NCBI RefSeq assembly: GCF_000002235.5
Contig: NW_022145607.1
Coordinates: 35,749,029-35,813,028, forward strand
Direction: 5' to 3'
DNA from: Strongylocentrotus purpuratus
Taxonomy: Eukaryota; Echinodermata; Echinoidea; Camarodonta; Strongylocentrotidae
Length of the DNA: 64,000 nt
In this document: positions 10,340 through 21,583 of the stretch, one piece after another
How the letters are laid out: every line of letters starts with the position of its first letter
Numbering within the stretch: the first letter of the stretch is position 1
Notes under the pieces: model-generated
What the model was told of the DNA's origin: nothing
Databases searched by the model: none
Seen by the model: only the letters and a program-made list of their open reading frames with translations
Translations under genes and position numbers: made by a program

Positions 10340-12006
10340 TTTCATGTAAAAAGTAGATATTCATTGATTTTAAAAACTAACTTTTCATTATTGCAAAGTT
10401 GAAACTTTGATTCAACAAGGTTATCAAAATTCAATGCTTGGAAACATTCAAAGTAATGATTATTATAAATTTCAAAACGCTTAAATACGGCCCCGGCATA
10501 GCACCTGAAGAGATCTCCGAACGCTGCTGAGATGTGTGAGATCACAGCATGGACATGATTTGCACAAGCAGACGATGTCCTATGACATCTCACACATTTT
10601 CAGTGCATATGTCCCAGCAAGCAAGATACTGATGTAAAATGACTATGGTGCAAGACCCGGAAGCTGGGACATCCCCCCCCCCCCCCCTTGAAGTTAGACC
10701 TGGAAGCTTGGCAGCTGGAGACGGCTTTCTTCCAGAAGCTTTGGTATTCAAGGTATTCAAGGTATATGTTTTCATCTTCTCTTGAGTTCTTTCTCTTACT
10801 TCACTACCGTCAGGCTAAATGTATCATCTATTGCCTCACTCTAAACCTGCGCATGGTTTTATTTTGATGACAAATGTAGCGATACAAAAATAAAGGAATC
10901 TGTCGCTTGTAAACAAAATAAGAAGCAATTGTATATTTAGCTGCACACACCGCGGTGTGTACGGCGTTTCAAGAGGGAACAAATGCCATCCTTAATATCA
11001 TTCCGGGGGTTTTTCAATTTGAAAGTCTGGTTTCTTTGATTGTTAATTAACCCCTATCCTGTGTATTTACAAGCAAAAGATTTTAGTTATCAGAATCAGG
11101 TCATATTCCCTTTTGAATGGTTTGACATGCCATTACATTTATATACCGGTACACTTAACTCATTATAATTTGACAAATAATAGCTTTGCAATTATGTTCA
11201 TTCTCTATGGGATGTCGTCTGCTTGGGCAGTATTGGTCCATACATGTATAGTGACGTCATTAAAACATCGTTATTTTTCCGGCGAATCTCTCGTATATCC
11301 CAGCTGCTATGGAGGTGGTTGTATTTGTATTTTTATGTAGTTGACCTAAAAATTGTACGATGGCCATCTGTTAGCTTACCAGTTTCTAGTGATACATAAG
11401 TTGACATATTTGTGATTTTCTTTGAATTTCACCTTTAAAATTCTTTAATAATCACTACAGACTTATCATTTCTGTAATACAGAGTGAAGTGGATACTTAT
11501 TCAATATGCATGGATGTGTAAATTGTGTTTTTGAATATTTATGCATTAGGGTCTATGCTGTTTAGAGGTTGTTGGTGCAAATGAACATTCTTGATTCTAA
11601 GCTGGTGGATCGACTTGTTTTTAATAAATCTTACTAATTTTTTTCTTCTTCACGATTTGATATGTAAAGTGAGAGAATGAAGGTTGTACACAAGTGTAAG
11701 GGATCACCTCAATTTCCTGTTTTTGCACAACTCATGTTCTAGCTAGAGGTACCAGGTCCAGCTCCTTTTTAAGGTGTTTAAAGTTTTTCAGACTTGCAAT
11801 AGTTCTACTCTTCACACCTTTGTAATGTTATGCTTCATGAATAAAAACAAACTTCAGTCTCAAAGCAGCACAAACAAAAACAAAAGAAATCACACCCACA
11901 GACAATTATTTCGAGATAGCTAGATGAGAGCATATACTGAACTCAATTGTCATTAGTCATCAGAAACATTAGCAAATACAGCACAACACATTGAAACACT
12001 CCATAC
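10340..12006. other. Intron between exons A and B of gene 1
   Basis: No gene was recognised here. The sequence is AT-rich with a poly-C run near 10674-10687 and a stretch matching the right arm at about 38050-39460. Two right-arm insertions (about 38304-39035 and 39254-39417) are absent here, so this arm preserves the empty sites. Confidence 0.5.
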
Positions 12007-12099
12007 CTTCATCATGTTCCTGTGATGACTGAAGAGTTCCCTCTCTTCCATCTGTACTTGAGATAGACGTCCAACAAGCATACTTCATCGCCATGTTAT
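12007..12099 (-). CDS. Gene 1 short exon A (most 5' exon seen)
   Basis: This 93-nt phase 1-1 exon encodes DNMAMKYACWTSISSTDG and a tail ending EHDE. The acceptor ends tttcacag and the donor is gtatgg. It keeps the SISST..G tail of exons C and D but its core reads MKYA, so it has no SUMO consensus. The right-arm copy is 96 nt (one codon longer). The intron just upstream differs between arms by 2- and 4-nt indels, which argues the exon begins at the acceptor and does not extend upstream. The initiating exon of the gene was not found. Confidence 0.65.
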
Positions 12100-12179
12100 C
12101 TGTGAAATAATATGAAACATCATTATCTCTATGCTTAATTCCCAGTGGTACAATAAATCGGTGTATTTGATATATCATT

Positions 12180-12540
12180 AGCGCAGTACCCGGATGACGA
12201 ATCAATATTGTTTTTGTATTGCTCTGTCATCCGGGAACTTCGAACTGTCGATACAATATTGCTTGATTATCGAATATCAACAACACTTTAGTTTCGCTGG
12301 TACGTGGTGCAGCCGGTCACTGTACACAATGTGCAGATATTTTGCCAGTCAGCATGGTCAGCCTGATCGATTTAGATAATAATTGTACGGCTTTGTTTTT
12401 GTTTTATACAAGAATATAAATGCTCATACTGTCATAGCTCGAGCAATATATTCTTGTATCACACTCGAAGCCATCCAATAATTGATAAAATGTTTTGCCT
12501 TCTTGTGAAATAATCATTGTCATTCAATGTGTACACATTT
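12180..12540. repeat. Inner end of left arm with small hairpins
   Basis: Two hairpin-forming words are present: CCCGGATGAC with GTCATCCGGG (about 12188-12235) and ACAAGAATAT with ATATTCTTGT (about 12408-12457). Both recur in the right arm near 37735-37780 and 37510-37563. The arm homology ends within this stretch. Confidence 0.6.
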
Positions 12541-13548
12541 GGTCTAGCTCAGCTGGCCCTTCTACATCTAGTTTCTCCAACGACGTGATGTTGAGCAAGC
12601 GGGACTGAAGCTGAAGCAAAATCTTCCAATATTGGCTGAGCTGAGCTGTGGCTGTCAATCATGGATATATTGGTAGAAACTCTACTTAATGCCACTGAGC
12701 TGAGGGTGAATACAGTACGTTTATTTTTGCACTTACCTGCTCTCTCTCAGCTGAGTCAGCTCTGGCTTCTGGGCATTTCTATTTAATATTTTAAAGGAAA
12801 TAGGATAAAAAACGGGCGTTCTACTCCAGCAAAGCAATGCTATTATTGCGTCGTAGGCCTAGAAATCTATAGCTTTCTTTCCGCAGCAGCGCTATGCTAT
12901 AGCGCTGGCCTGGGTCATTTGGGCTAAATATTGGACGGTGCTGTGCATGTGCTGTGAGGCTTACACACAACGGTAAATAGGGAATGTCAGCATTTGTCAC
13001 GTTCTAGATACGAGTTTTTTTACATCGCCCCTTCCTTTTCCCCAAATCATCTTGAGCAGGTAACTGGATATATTTTCCTTCTTTTCCTTTTGTTTTGTAC
13101 GTGGTCAGCAAATGATTTAGTATTTTTCTTCTTTGCCATCGGCAGTAATTGCCTCCATGCTCCACAGACCCGACAAGACAGTCGACAGAGGCGAAAGTAT
13201 CCCGTGTCCCGAATGTTGCCCCATACAATATATTTTGTGTAAGCTGTCTGCTCCGCATGTCAATCGTTAAAAAAAGGTTGTGATTTTTACTTTAAAATTT
13301 AATAACCGGTGTTAAGAATAACTCATATGAAGGCTCTTCCGTGCTAGTTCAGCCAGTATATCCCTGAACATAATTATGGCCTAGATCTACTGTCATCTAC
13401 ATCATACATGTAGTAGGCCTAGGGTCTATCTAGACTCTAGATCTACATCTAAACTTAGCATGCTTAGACTAGACAGACTCTATGCATATTTTGTTTGTTA
13501 GATCTAGATCTACTATTACTAACTTAGAAGTAGATCTAGATCTAGCAT
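12541..13548. other. Spacer DNA, no gene recognised
   Basis: This stretch separates the left arm from the large transposon at 13558. It contains 'gagctgagctg'-rich stretches and, near 13380-13545, many overlapping 'tctagatc' words. I see no convincing coding region. Confidence 0.4.
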
Positions 13549-13814
13549 TGACTCTCTTAGACCGAAAGCTTCAGTCTCTATACCGTCGGTTGTTCCACTG
13601 AGACTACGTCTGGCTCCACTAGACCTCCGGTTATAGAGACTGAACGATCGCCTATGCCAGCTTATGTTGAAGATTTCACGGCTAGATTTTAGCCGTTAGG
13701 CCCCTCCCACAAACATGAACAAACTTGCCACGGCCGTACTGTTATGCCCCCAAAATCCCCCAAAATGTCATTTTACCTCGTGCATATCCAATTTTACATT
13801 AGGCCTACCATAGA

Positions 13815-14100
13815 AAACTGCTTAATAAGCCTTCGATAAGCCTTCGCTAAGCCTTCACAAAGCCTTCAAAGACTTTGTAAGCCTTCGAAGGCTTGTTTTA
13901 GTCTTCGACTGCTTATTAGTTTGCGAGAGCTAGATCTAAGCCTTCAAAGACTTTCATATATTGATATAAGCAGTCCAAAAATGTTGACTGCTTATTAAGC
14001 AGTCAGTAGAAAATAAGCCTTCAAGATAAGCAGTCGCTGAAAATAAGCCTTCAAAGATAAGCAGGCACTGAAAATAAGCCTTAGTTTAAAGAAGACCGCG
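13815..14100. repeat. Left subterminal aagcagtc/aagccttc repeats
   Basis: Short words 'aagccttc' and 'aagcagtc' alternate in both orientations many times just inside the left inverted repeat. The mirrored set is at 18125-18790. Such subterminal arrays are often transposase-binding regions, which is only inferred here. Confidence 0.75.
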
Positions 14101-14231
14101 AAGGCCTTCATTTTCCAAATGTGTGCTGCCATCTAGTGGTAGAAGGCGAATAGGCCAACCGGTAATTTTCAAATTCAAATCTTCACTGAGACTCTGAGCT
14201 GAGCTGAACGGCGCATATTTCAATCATTACT

Positions 14232-14450
14232 TTGCAATTTCGCCAGATTTGTCTTCCTGTAAAACCCACAGTACAGGGAATAAGGGGTAGATTATTTACA
14301 CCAGGAAAGAAGAATTTTGAGAGTATTCTAGAGCAAGAATTTAACAAAATGAGAAAGGATCGAATTTTGTTACCAAGATTACAGTCCCACACAAGCACTC
14401 TTGTGTTGGAGAAATACGACCAACTTTGCTTTGCACTGGACTGCTAGCTG
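14232..14450 (+). CDS. Unrecognised 71-residue ORF inside the 5.9 kb element
   Basis: The open frame encodes a basic peptide with QICLPVKPTVQGIRGRLF and ESILEQEFNKMRKDR. A consensus-like donor (agaag|gtgagt) follows about 40 nt after its stop, so it may be part of a 5' exon read in another way. No family was recognised. It may be chance. Confidence 0.2.
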
Positions 14451-14657
14451 CTGGAGCTACTTTAAACATCTTCATTTTGTCCAGAAGGTGAGTAATACAA
14501 TTACACAATACGAAATTGAGTTTGCTTTCTGTACAGATTAGGAAATTGGTCATTGATTTTGTAAATACTTGTTCACAAATATATTTGAGCAAATTAGCGC
14601 AGTGCAGTGTAGGCTAGATTCCGCCACATCATGCCCGTGCTGGTTGCATGGTAGTTG

Positions 14658-16123
14658 CCCATAGGAAAGTGAAAAGTATGCCGCAGACCTGCCGCAGACC
14701 TGCCGCAGATCTGCCGCAGACCTGCCGCAGACTTTTAGTCTGCGGCAAAGAGTATGCCGAAGTATGCGGCAGAAAGAAATTTTGCTGCAGACTTGCCGCA
14801 TACCAGTATGCCACAGGAACAGTCTGCGGCTGATCTGCGGCAGGATGAAATTTTGCTGCAGACTTGCCGCATACTAGTATGCCACAGGAACAGTCTGCGG
14901 CAGATCTGCGGCAGGATGAAATTTTGCTGCAGACTTGCTGCATACTAGTATGCCACAGGAACAGTCTGCGGCAGATCTGTGGCAGGATGAAACTTTGCTC
15001 CAGACTTGCCGCATACTAGTATGCCACAGGAACAGTCTGCGGCAGATCTGCGGCAGGGCGAAACTTTGCTCCAGACTTGCCGCATACCAGTATGCCACAG
15101 GAACAGTCTGCGGCAGGTCCGCCACAGGAAATCCCATTAAAGTCTAATAGGGCCAATTGAAACCAATCATCTCATGCATATTCATTATTACTTTACACGT
15201 GTGACAGAAAAATACATTTATCATGATTTGTTAAGCAAATTAAGACAATGCACATCATTTTTGTGATTTCTATTTTCCTTTTGCCATTATTAACCAATAG
15301 ATTATTTTGTCTGATCATGTTACAATTACATTCACGTTTAAGCAATAGATATATTGATTACTAACCAAGAAACTATGATTACTAACCAAGAAACTATGAT
15401 TACTAACCAAGAAACAATATACATATTTAGTATATATATGTGTACGAGCCTGTGTCACTTTAAATGTTACTCTTGAATACACTTCAAATGATCAATGTGG
15501 TGAAGTTAATACAATTGAGAATAGAATATACCTAATTGGTAATATCGATATACATTGGTATTACCTAATTGGTAATATCGATATTGCCAATATCGATTAT
15601 GAAGTATCAATCAGTTTATCACTGGTTCTTCTACATGCATACTTTATTGCCACGTACTGGATATGAAAGAGTATGCGGCAGGTCTGCAGCAGGTCTATAT
15701 GAGACATGAATATTCATGACGAAGAGTCTGCGGCAGGTCTGCAGCAAGTCTGCGGCAGACCTGCCGCAGACCCTTCATCATACTGATAGAGTATGCGGCA
15801 AGTCTGCAGCAAGTCTGCGGCAGACCTGCCGCAGACCCTTCATCATACTGATAGAGTATGCGGCAAGTCTGCAGCAAGTCTGCGGCAGACCTGCCGCAGA
15901 CTCTTCATCATACTGAAAGAGTATGCGGCAAGTCTGCAGCAAGTCTGCGGCAGACCTGCCACAGACTCTTCATCATACTGAAAGAGTATGCGGCAAGTCT
16001 GCGGCAAGTCTGCGGCAAAACTAATTTGCATGTGAAAAAGATGACTGTCTGCGGCAGGTCTGCTGCAGATCTGCGGCAAGTCTGCCGCAGGAGTATGCGG
16101 CAGGCTCATTTCTTTCCTATGGG
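14658..16123. mobile_element. Nested foldback element built of 'tgcggcag' repeats
   Basis: The element begins CCCATAGGAAAG and ends CTTTCCTATGGG. Its arms are arrays of the self-complementary word ctgcggcag/ctgccgcag. On the left is a 71-bp unit repeated five times (about 14770-15130). On the right is a 65-bp unit repeated about four times (about 15725-16020). The middle (15140-15650) is AT-rich with a 20-bp tandem word (gattactaaccaagaaacta, about 15358-15415) and 'ggtaatatcgat' repeats. No coding capacity and no clear target duplication were seen. It sits inside the 5.9 kb element, so it is younger than that insertion or travelled with it. Confidence 0.8.
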
Positions 16124-16439
16124 TGGTAAGACATGTGAACGCATGTGGCAAAAGAGCCCTTACCATAGAAAACTGCTTAATAAGCATGCAAACACTGAAA
16201 TTGATGCATTAAAAGACATCTCAAAGTCATTATGCATTGTGTTTTCATAGGCAAATTCATGCAAAAAAATATATTCAAGAAATTGACTTGAAAACACATC
16301 AGACAATTAGTCTGAACCGAGTCAGGAGCAAATTTGAAGAAATTATATTTTTAAATGTTGTAAAACCAAAGATATAAGAAGAAAACTGACCAAGTATCTG
16401 TACTAAAAATCGTACATGTAAAATTGGTCGTAGACATTC

Positions 16440-16690
16440 GACAGCTGAAAATGACGCGCACGGTTGTGGTACGTGCGTTCTCGAATCCAAAATCGTATCT
16501 CACACACACACTCTCGCCATACCGCGAATGGTCCGTTGTGGGGAGCTAGCCGCCCGAGAGTTTGCCAGCGATACCAACGCACCCTCGGAGCTCCGCAGCG
16601 CACAATTTTAGCGGAACTCGAAAGGTTCGAGGTGGGAAGGTGGCGGGCTAGCTTTTTGCCAAAACCACGCTAGAACGTCTGCTGGCAAAG
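16440..16690. promoter_or_regulatory. CpG-rich segment, possible promoter-like region
   Basis: This 250-bp stretch is strongly richer in G, C and CpG than its AT-rich surroundings (for example gcgcacgg, ctcggagctccgcagcgc). It lies upstream of the candidate exon at 17906 on the same element. A promoter role is inferred from composition alone. Confidence 0.25.
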
Positions 16691-17905
16691 TGAAAATAAC
16701 TACGATCGAGAACATCGTCGGTTTCAGTGAGATAATTCTGAATTCTAATTGAGACTATATAATAAATTATATCGACAAAGAAACCTCGGTAGATCTCTTA
16801 TAACTATACAAAAGCTTGTTTATTTCTCATTTTGACATTTGTTTTCGAGCCATTTTTTCGTGCGCGAGTCAATGCAAACTTTGTATTACCAAACTTTCAA
16901 CACGCAAGGAACGGGGAACACTCGCAGACCCCGTATCAAATTCGTTGCAAAAAAAAAATTCAAGGGTGATTTTGAAGCAGTGAAGAAAATTTGCGCTGCG
17001 ATGCGCAGAAATATACTTGAAAGAAACTTAAAAAATCACACCTGAATGTTCAGAAAATCGTATTTGCATTACCGAGCCTAGTTGTGAGTTGTTTATAACT
17101 CAGATTTTATGAAGATTTGTCGGAAAAAAATGTCATTTTTTTCCGTTTGGTGGTCATTTCTAGGCTAATATTTAAAAAGTTGCATCAGTAATGGGCCCGA
17201 TGTTTCTCTTATCGTACTCGCATCTTATTTCTACATAGATTAAACATAGGATGGTGAGGGGTAAGACCGGATAACATTATAAAAAAGATATATCCTTCCA
17301 CCCTCCCATATCCAAGTTTTGGGCTGATTATTGCCGACCCACCGCAAGCAAGGCCATTCAGATTTTCGTACGCTCGCGAAGCGCCCTCTAGCGCCCCATG
17401 AATGTGCCTAATGTCATAATGAAAAAATATGATTTTTTCCTCCTAAGAATACTTTTTTTGGTTGATGAAGGTTGGCATCTCTGAATTACAATACAAAAAT
17501 ACTTTTACAGTTGTATTAGAAGTTAAACACAAATTACTGCAACATCTTTTGATGATAAGTTATCGATAGAACATTTACAACACAAGTTGACAACAGTTGC
17601 TGGATAAAGAGTGTCCAAATTAGTTTAAGGAGCAATATACATGTATGTACAACCTGTAAATTTGTATGAAACAAATACATTTCACATTAATTTATATAGA
17701 TGTTTATGATTCTTGCTTTGTGTTGGTGGTGAACATGTGTGAATAGAGGCATAATGGAATGTGAGCACTGATACATCTGAAACAAGCAAAAGTGACACAC
17801 TGAGACATGCACACATACACAAGGTGACGTTTTCCATTGTTTGATATTGGATCGGTTGGTTTAAATGTTATTTGTATGAGGAAGGAAATCACCATTCCTG
17901 GTAAG

Positions 17906-18102
17906 AAGCTCAACCAACATCGCAGGAATCAGAGCAGTCAACTGAAGAACAAGCAACAAGAGCTGATGTGCCAAAGAAGGTTACCACTGCACTGGACAGC
18001 CGTGACTTGATTACTTTAACCCATTGCAGACGAGCTGATTTTGCTATAACCACATTTGCCATAGAACCCAGCCCAAGTATACTCGGTACTCATCTTCAAT
18101 GA
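17906..18102 (+). CDS. Candidate terminal exon inside the 5.9 kb element
   Basis: After an AG at 17904-17905 an open frame of 64 residues runs to TGA 18100-18102. It starts with a polar, acidic, Gln/Glu-rich segment (EAQPTSQESEQSTEEQ) and ends with a more ordered-looking part (VTTALDSRDLITLTHC). The in-frame codon just upstream is a stop, so it would need splicing. The composition looks protein-like, but the acceptor is weak and no family was recognised. Confidence 0.3.
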
Positions 18103-18124
18103 TTTAAAGTGGTTTTGTACTTAC

Positions 18125-18790
18125 ATGCTAAGCAGTCGCTGATGACTGCTTATATTAGAGCTTCGATAAAAGCAGTTGGTAACGAAGGTTTGTCCAATAA
18201 GCAGTCGAGAATAAGCAGTTCCTGAGGAAGGCTTAGCTAATTTGCATATTAACTTTGCTGTGGGAAGGCTTAGCGACACTGGAAGGCTTATAGAGCTTCA
18301 AATGTAAGCAGTCGAAGGCTTAACTTAGAGCTTCAAAAACAAGTAGTCGAAGGCAGTTCCTGAGGAAGGCTTAGCTAATTTGCATATTAACTTTGCTGTG
18401 GGAAGGCTTAGCGACTGCTTGTAAGCCTTCGAGGACACTGGAAGGCTTATAGAGCTTCAAATGTAAGCAGTCGAAGGCTTTATTTAGAGCTTCAAAAACA
18501 AGCAGTCGAAGGCTTATTTTAGAGCTTCAAAAACAAGCAGTCGAAGGCTTATTTTAGAGCTTCGAAAATAAGCATTCGAAGGCTTATTTAGAACTTTAGA
18601 ATAAGCATTCGGTAGCTAATTTGCATATTAACTTTGCAGTGGGAAGGCTTAACGACTGCTTATAAGCCTTTGAAGGCTTAAGAAGACTATTGACACATAT
18701 ATTGTGGATGAAGAGCTGTGAAGGCTTATTTTGACTGCTTAACCGACTGCTTAAGGACTGCTTACCGAAGGCCTTCAGTTCGGTAAGGAT
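18125..18790. repeat. Right subterminal aagcagtcgaaggctta repeats
   Basis: About two dozen copies of 'gcagtcgaaggctta'-type words are mixed with 'agagcttcaaaaacaagcag'. A unit containing 'aatttgcatattaactttgc' occurs three times. It mirrors the left subterminal array of the same element but is longer. Confidence 0.8.
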
Positions 18791-19206
18791 AGGCTATAAT
18801 ACATCGGTTCCACTTACTAACTTGATTGAAATAATCCATTTAATGGTCCCTTTTAAGGAAATTATGGGTCAAAATCGACATCCATGTTGAAAATCTTGCA
18901 AGCCGTGTTAAACTCTCGCTGCCGTCAATCTCATCCCTTCTAGTCTACGCCGAAGGCAAAAATGATTATGAAGGAAAAACTGTGATAACGCCATTACGAA
19001 CGTGTAGATGGCGCACAGTTTTTCCTTCATAATCATTTTGCCTTCGGCGTAGACTAGAAGGGATGAGATTGACGGCAGCGAGAGTTTAACACGGCTTGCA
19101 AGATTTTCAACATGGATGTCGATTTTGACCCATAATTTCCTTAAAAGGGACCATTAAACGGATTATTTCAATCAAGTTAGTAAGTGGAACCGATGTATTA
19201 TAGCCT
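18791..19206. repeat. Near-perfect palindrome, 194-bp arms, 29-bp loop
   Basis: The arms 18791-18984 and 19014-19206 are reverse complements, differing by about two bases and one A-run length. The loop is 18985-19013. The outer end overlaps the start of the right inverted repeat of the 5.9 kb element. The very low divergence between the arms indicates recent origin or ongoing conversion. Confidence 0.95.
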
Positions 19207-19455
19207 AGGCCTAATGTAAAATTGGATATGCACGAGGTAAAATGACATTTTGGGGGATTTTGGGGGCATAACAATACGGCCGTGGCAAGTTTGCTCATGT
19301 TTGTAGGAGGGGCCTAACGGCTAAAATCTAGCCGTGATATCTTCAACATAGGCTGGCATAGGCGATCGTTCTGTCTCTATAACCGGAGGTCTAGTGGAGC
19401 CAGACGTAGTCTCAGTGGAACAACCGACGGTATAGAGACTGAAGCTTTCGGTCTA

Positions 19456-19860
19456 TGACTCTCTATGCTTTGCTGGAGTGATCTATCCTGGCTGTGTATA
19501 GAATAAAGCTGCGCTAGGGTCTAGACTCTATTTATTGATTCTCAACATTTCAAACACCACTGTGACTGTACACAACTCAACTAATTTTACTCAAAATCAG
19601 TACTTTAGTGACGATTGATGACACCTAAATAGCAGCTACAATTTGTTTAACTTTCCGATCAGCCACATTGGCATGATTGTGTGCATCTGTGTGTTATGAG
19701 TGTATTGACTATTCATGTATTCAAATGCTGCTTATTAACACGTAGTGCAGGGCTAGAGGTCAATATGCATTAGCATTGACTATGCTTTGCTGGAGTGATT
19801 TTGCCTTAATGTTAATCATGTTGATTGAACTCACTCCAAAGCATAGAGAGTCATAGACAG
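19456..19860. repeat. Short inverted-repeat element flanking the 5.9 kb insertion
   Basis: The word 'tgactctctatgctttgctggagtga' (split here as tgactctctatgc and tttgctggagtga, 19456-19482) recurs inverted at about 19830-19857. A third partial copy lies at 19775-19797. The 5.9 kb element therefore appears to have inserted into, or at the edge of, this older MITE-like unit. Confidence 0.55.
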
Positions 19861-20438
19861 AAATAACCGTCTCGTCTGATATTGGTCAAGTTTCTTTAAT
19901 AAAACTGACATTTGTTGACATTCCCCTTATATAGATGGTAATCTAGACGACTCGCACCGGGGGGGATGAATTGGCCAATATCTGTACCTCTTTTTAATCG
20001 GACGAGTCAGAGACTTTATCCCCCGATTTTCAATATTTAGATCTAATTTTCTGATTTATAAAACAGATAGAATAAAAACATGAATATTTTTATCCTATTT
20101 ACAGTTTTTACACTCATGCATCTTTTTATTTCTTATTTCAAAATGCGAAATTTATGGATTTACTTATATAAGTTATCCTATTTTTATCTCAGAACCGTGA
20201 AACGGTACGTTCATCCATTCAAACTAGTAATCTATGACCTGACCCGGCTGATATATTTCCGGGTCAACCTACCAAAACATGGCGAATGGCCAATCAGAGC
20301 ACTCATTTATTATTGGGTTTATGAATATTCATATATCACTGGGTCAAGCCGGGCTGACTCGTACGTAGATTCGAAAAGAAAAAATGAATATTCATCAACT
20401 AAAACCAAGATGGATGACAACGAATCATGTTGACTACA
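19861..20438. other. Spacer with CCAAT-like word, no gene supported
   Basis: An open frame of 117 codons (20080-20433) is rich in aromatic and hydrophobic residues and looks like chance translation of AT-rich DNA. A 'ggccaatcagagc' word near 20288-20300 resembles a CCAAT box. A short ATG-led peptide (MDDNESC) ends just before the next transposon. No supported gene. Confidence 0.3.
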
Positions 20439-20520
20439 ATAGTACAGCGGATTAGCTCCCCATATAACGAGAATTGTGCACTTTTTGATAAAAGCATGAA
20501 ACTTCTAGCATAGTTAGTTT

Positions 20521-21245
20521 AGACCATAAGATTCATTTTCAGATGTGGAGGGAAGTCAGATTTGACCTCTGATGACCCTGAGAGGTCAAATTCAAAATGG
20601 CCGCCAGTCCGCATGGTCTAATGTACAAACACGCTTAACTTTTGAACCAAATAGTCCAGAAAAACATTTAAGGTGTCGTTTCCAACTAAATTGAGGATGC
20701 CAATGCATTTGGTATTACTTTTGAGATCGCCAGATTTCGGGGTTTGGCATTTAGGTCAAGGTTAAGGTCAAAATTGACTAAAAATAGCAAGTTTTCAATG
20801 TTTACAACGAAACAAATCCCATTTATTTGTCATTTGTTCGCTCCTATGTTCTCAAATTTCTTTAAGAGTGGTTCCCCTGCAGACCATGAGATTCATTTTC
20901 AGATGTAGAGCGAAATCAGATTTGACCTCTGATGACCCTGAGAGGTCAAATCAAAAATGGCTGCCAGTCCGCCGCATAGTCTAATAATTGTCCAAACACG
21001 CTTAACTCTTGAACTAAATAGTCCAGAAAAACGTTTAAGGTGTCATTTCCAACTAAGTTGGGGATGCCAATTCATTTGGTAATACTTTTGGGTACGCCAG
21101 AACTCTGGGCTTTGCATGAAGTCAAGGTCAAGGTCAAAATTGACTAAACAAATAACAAGTTTTGGATGTTTACAAAAAGTTTTCCCATTTATTTGTCCCC
21201 CTATGTTCTCACATTTCTTTAGGAGTGGTTCCCCTGCATAGTCTC
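20521..21245 (+). repeat. Left tandem units (about 360 bp) of the 4.25 kb element
   Basis: Two units begin 'agaccat.agattcatttt' at 20521 and 20881 and each ends near 'ggttcccctgca'. They form the left inverted terminal region of the element. Confidence 0.85.
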
Positions 21246-21583
21246 CATCGTAATCCCTGTCAGTTAGTTTATTTCACTAATTATAGCACCAAACCAGTAG
21301 TTGTCTTGTAACTGACCATATGCATATAGCATGGTCAGTGGGCAGCTAGGCAGTATACGGTACAAACCTCAATTCAAGTCAGGGAAACTGCTCCTTTCCG
21401 TTACTGCTCAATAATACTGGTAAGATGTTCTTTAAGTTACTTTGTGTTTTATTTGGTTTAAGTAATTTAAATAATCGCTACAGAGTTTGAGGAACATGCC
21501 ATAAAGCAAACTAACGTTTCCGCTAACACTATACAAACATCACCTTGACCAGCAACCTGGAGTGCAGGCAGCATTCTTGAGGG

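Larger units (their letters stand above)
1..12537. repeat. Left arm of large inverted duplication
   Basis: This block is repeated in reverse orientation at about 37434-47200. Matching landmarks in mirrored order are the zinc-finger exon, its intron acceptor, the LINE ORF1 fragment, short exons D, C, B and A, and a tail ending near the shared 'gtgtacaca'. The arm runs off the window start, so its true length is unknown. It differs from the right arm by a hAT insertion (2931-3669), a 2 kb tandem duplication (about 5460-9430) and more copies of a 67-bp minisatellite. I compared the copies by eye and give no identity figure. Confidence 0.9.
13558..19455. mobile_element. 5.9 kb transposon with long inverted ends and 9-bp TSD
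   Basis: The element begins TAGACCGAAAGCTTCAG and ends CTGAAGCTTTCGGTCTA. Inverted repeats of about 250 bp (13558-13805 and 19202-19455) are nearly identical. A 9-bp direct repeat TGACTCTCT flanks it (13549-13557 and 19456-19464). A related unoccupied target (agcattgac then tatgctttgctgg) lies at about 19773-19797. Inside each end are subterminal tandem words of the type aagcagtcgaaggctta. Long inverted ends and a 9-bp duplication fit Mutator-like or foldback elements; no transposase was recognised, so class assignment is tentative. The interior also holds a nested foldback element, a CpG-rich segment, a candidate exon and a long palindrome. Confidence 0.85.

Noticed and set aside
12994-13258. 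Overlapping frames on both strands of about 80 residues
   Set aside because: Opposite-strand frames of equal length with no domain or splice support; likely chance.
14550-16250. Many frames with RQVCGRSAADLPQ repeats on both strands
   Set aside because: These are translations of the tgcggcag foldback arrays, present in all frames because the unit contains few stop codons.
20080-20433. 117-residue frame as a membrane protein
   Set aside because: The hydrophobic run comes from T-rich DNA; no start context, family motif or conservation was visible.
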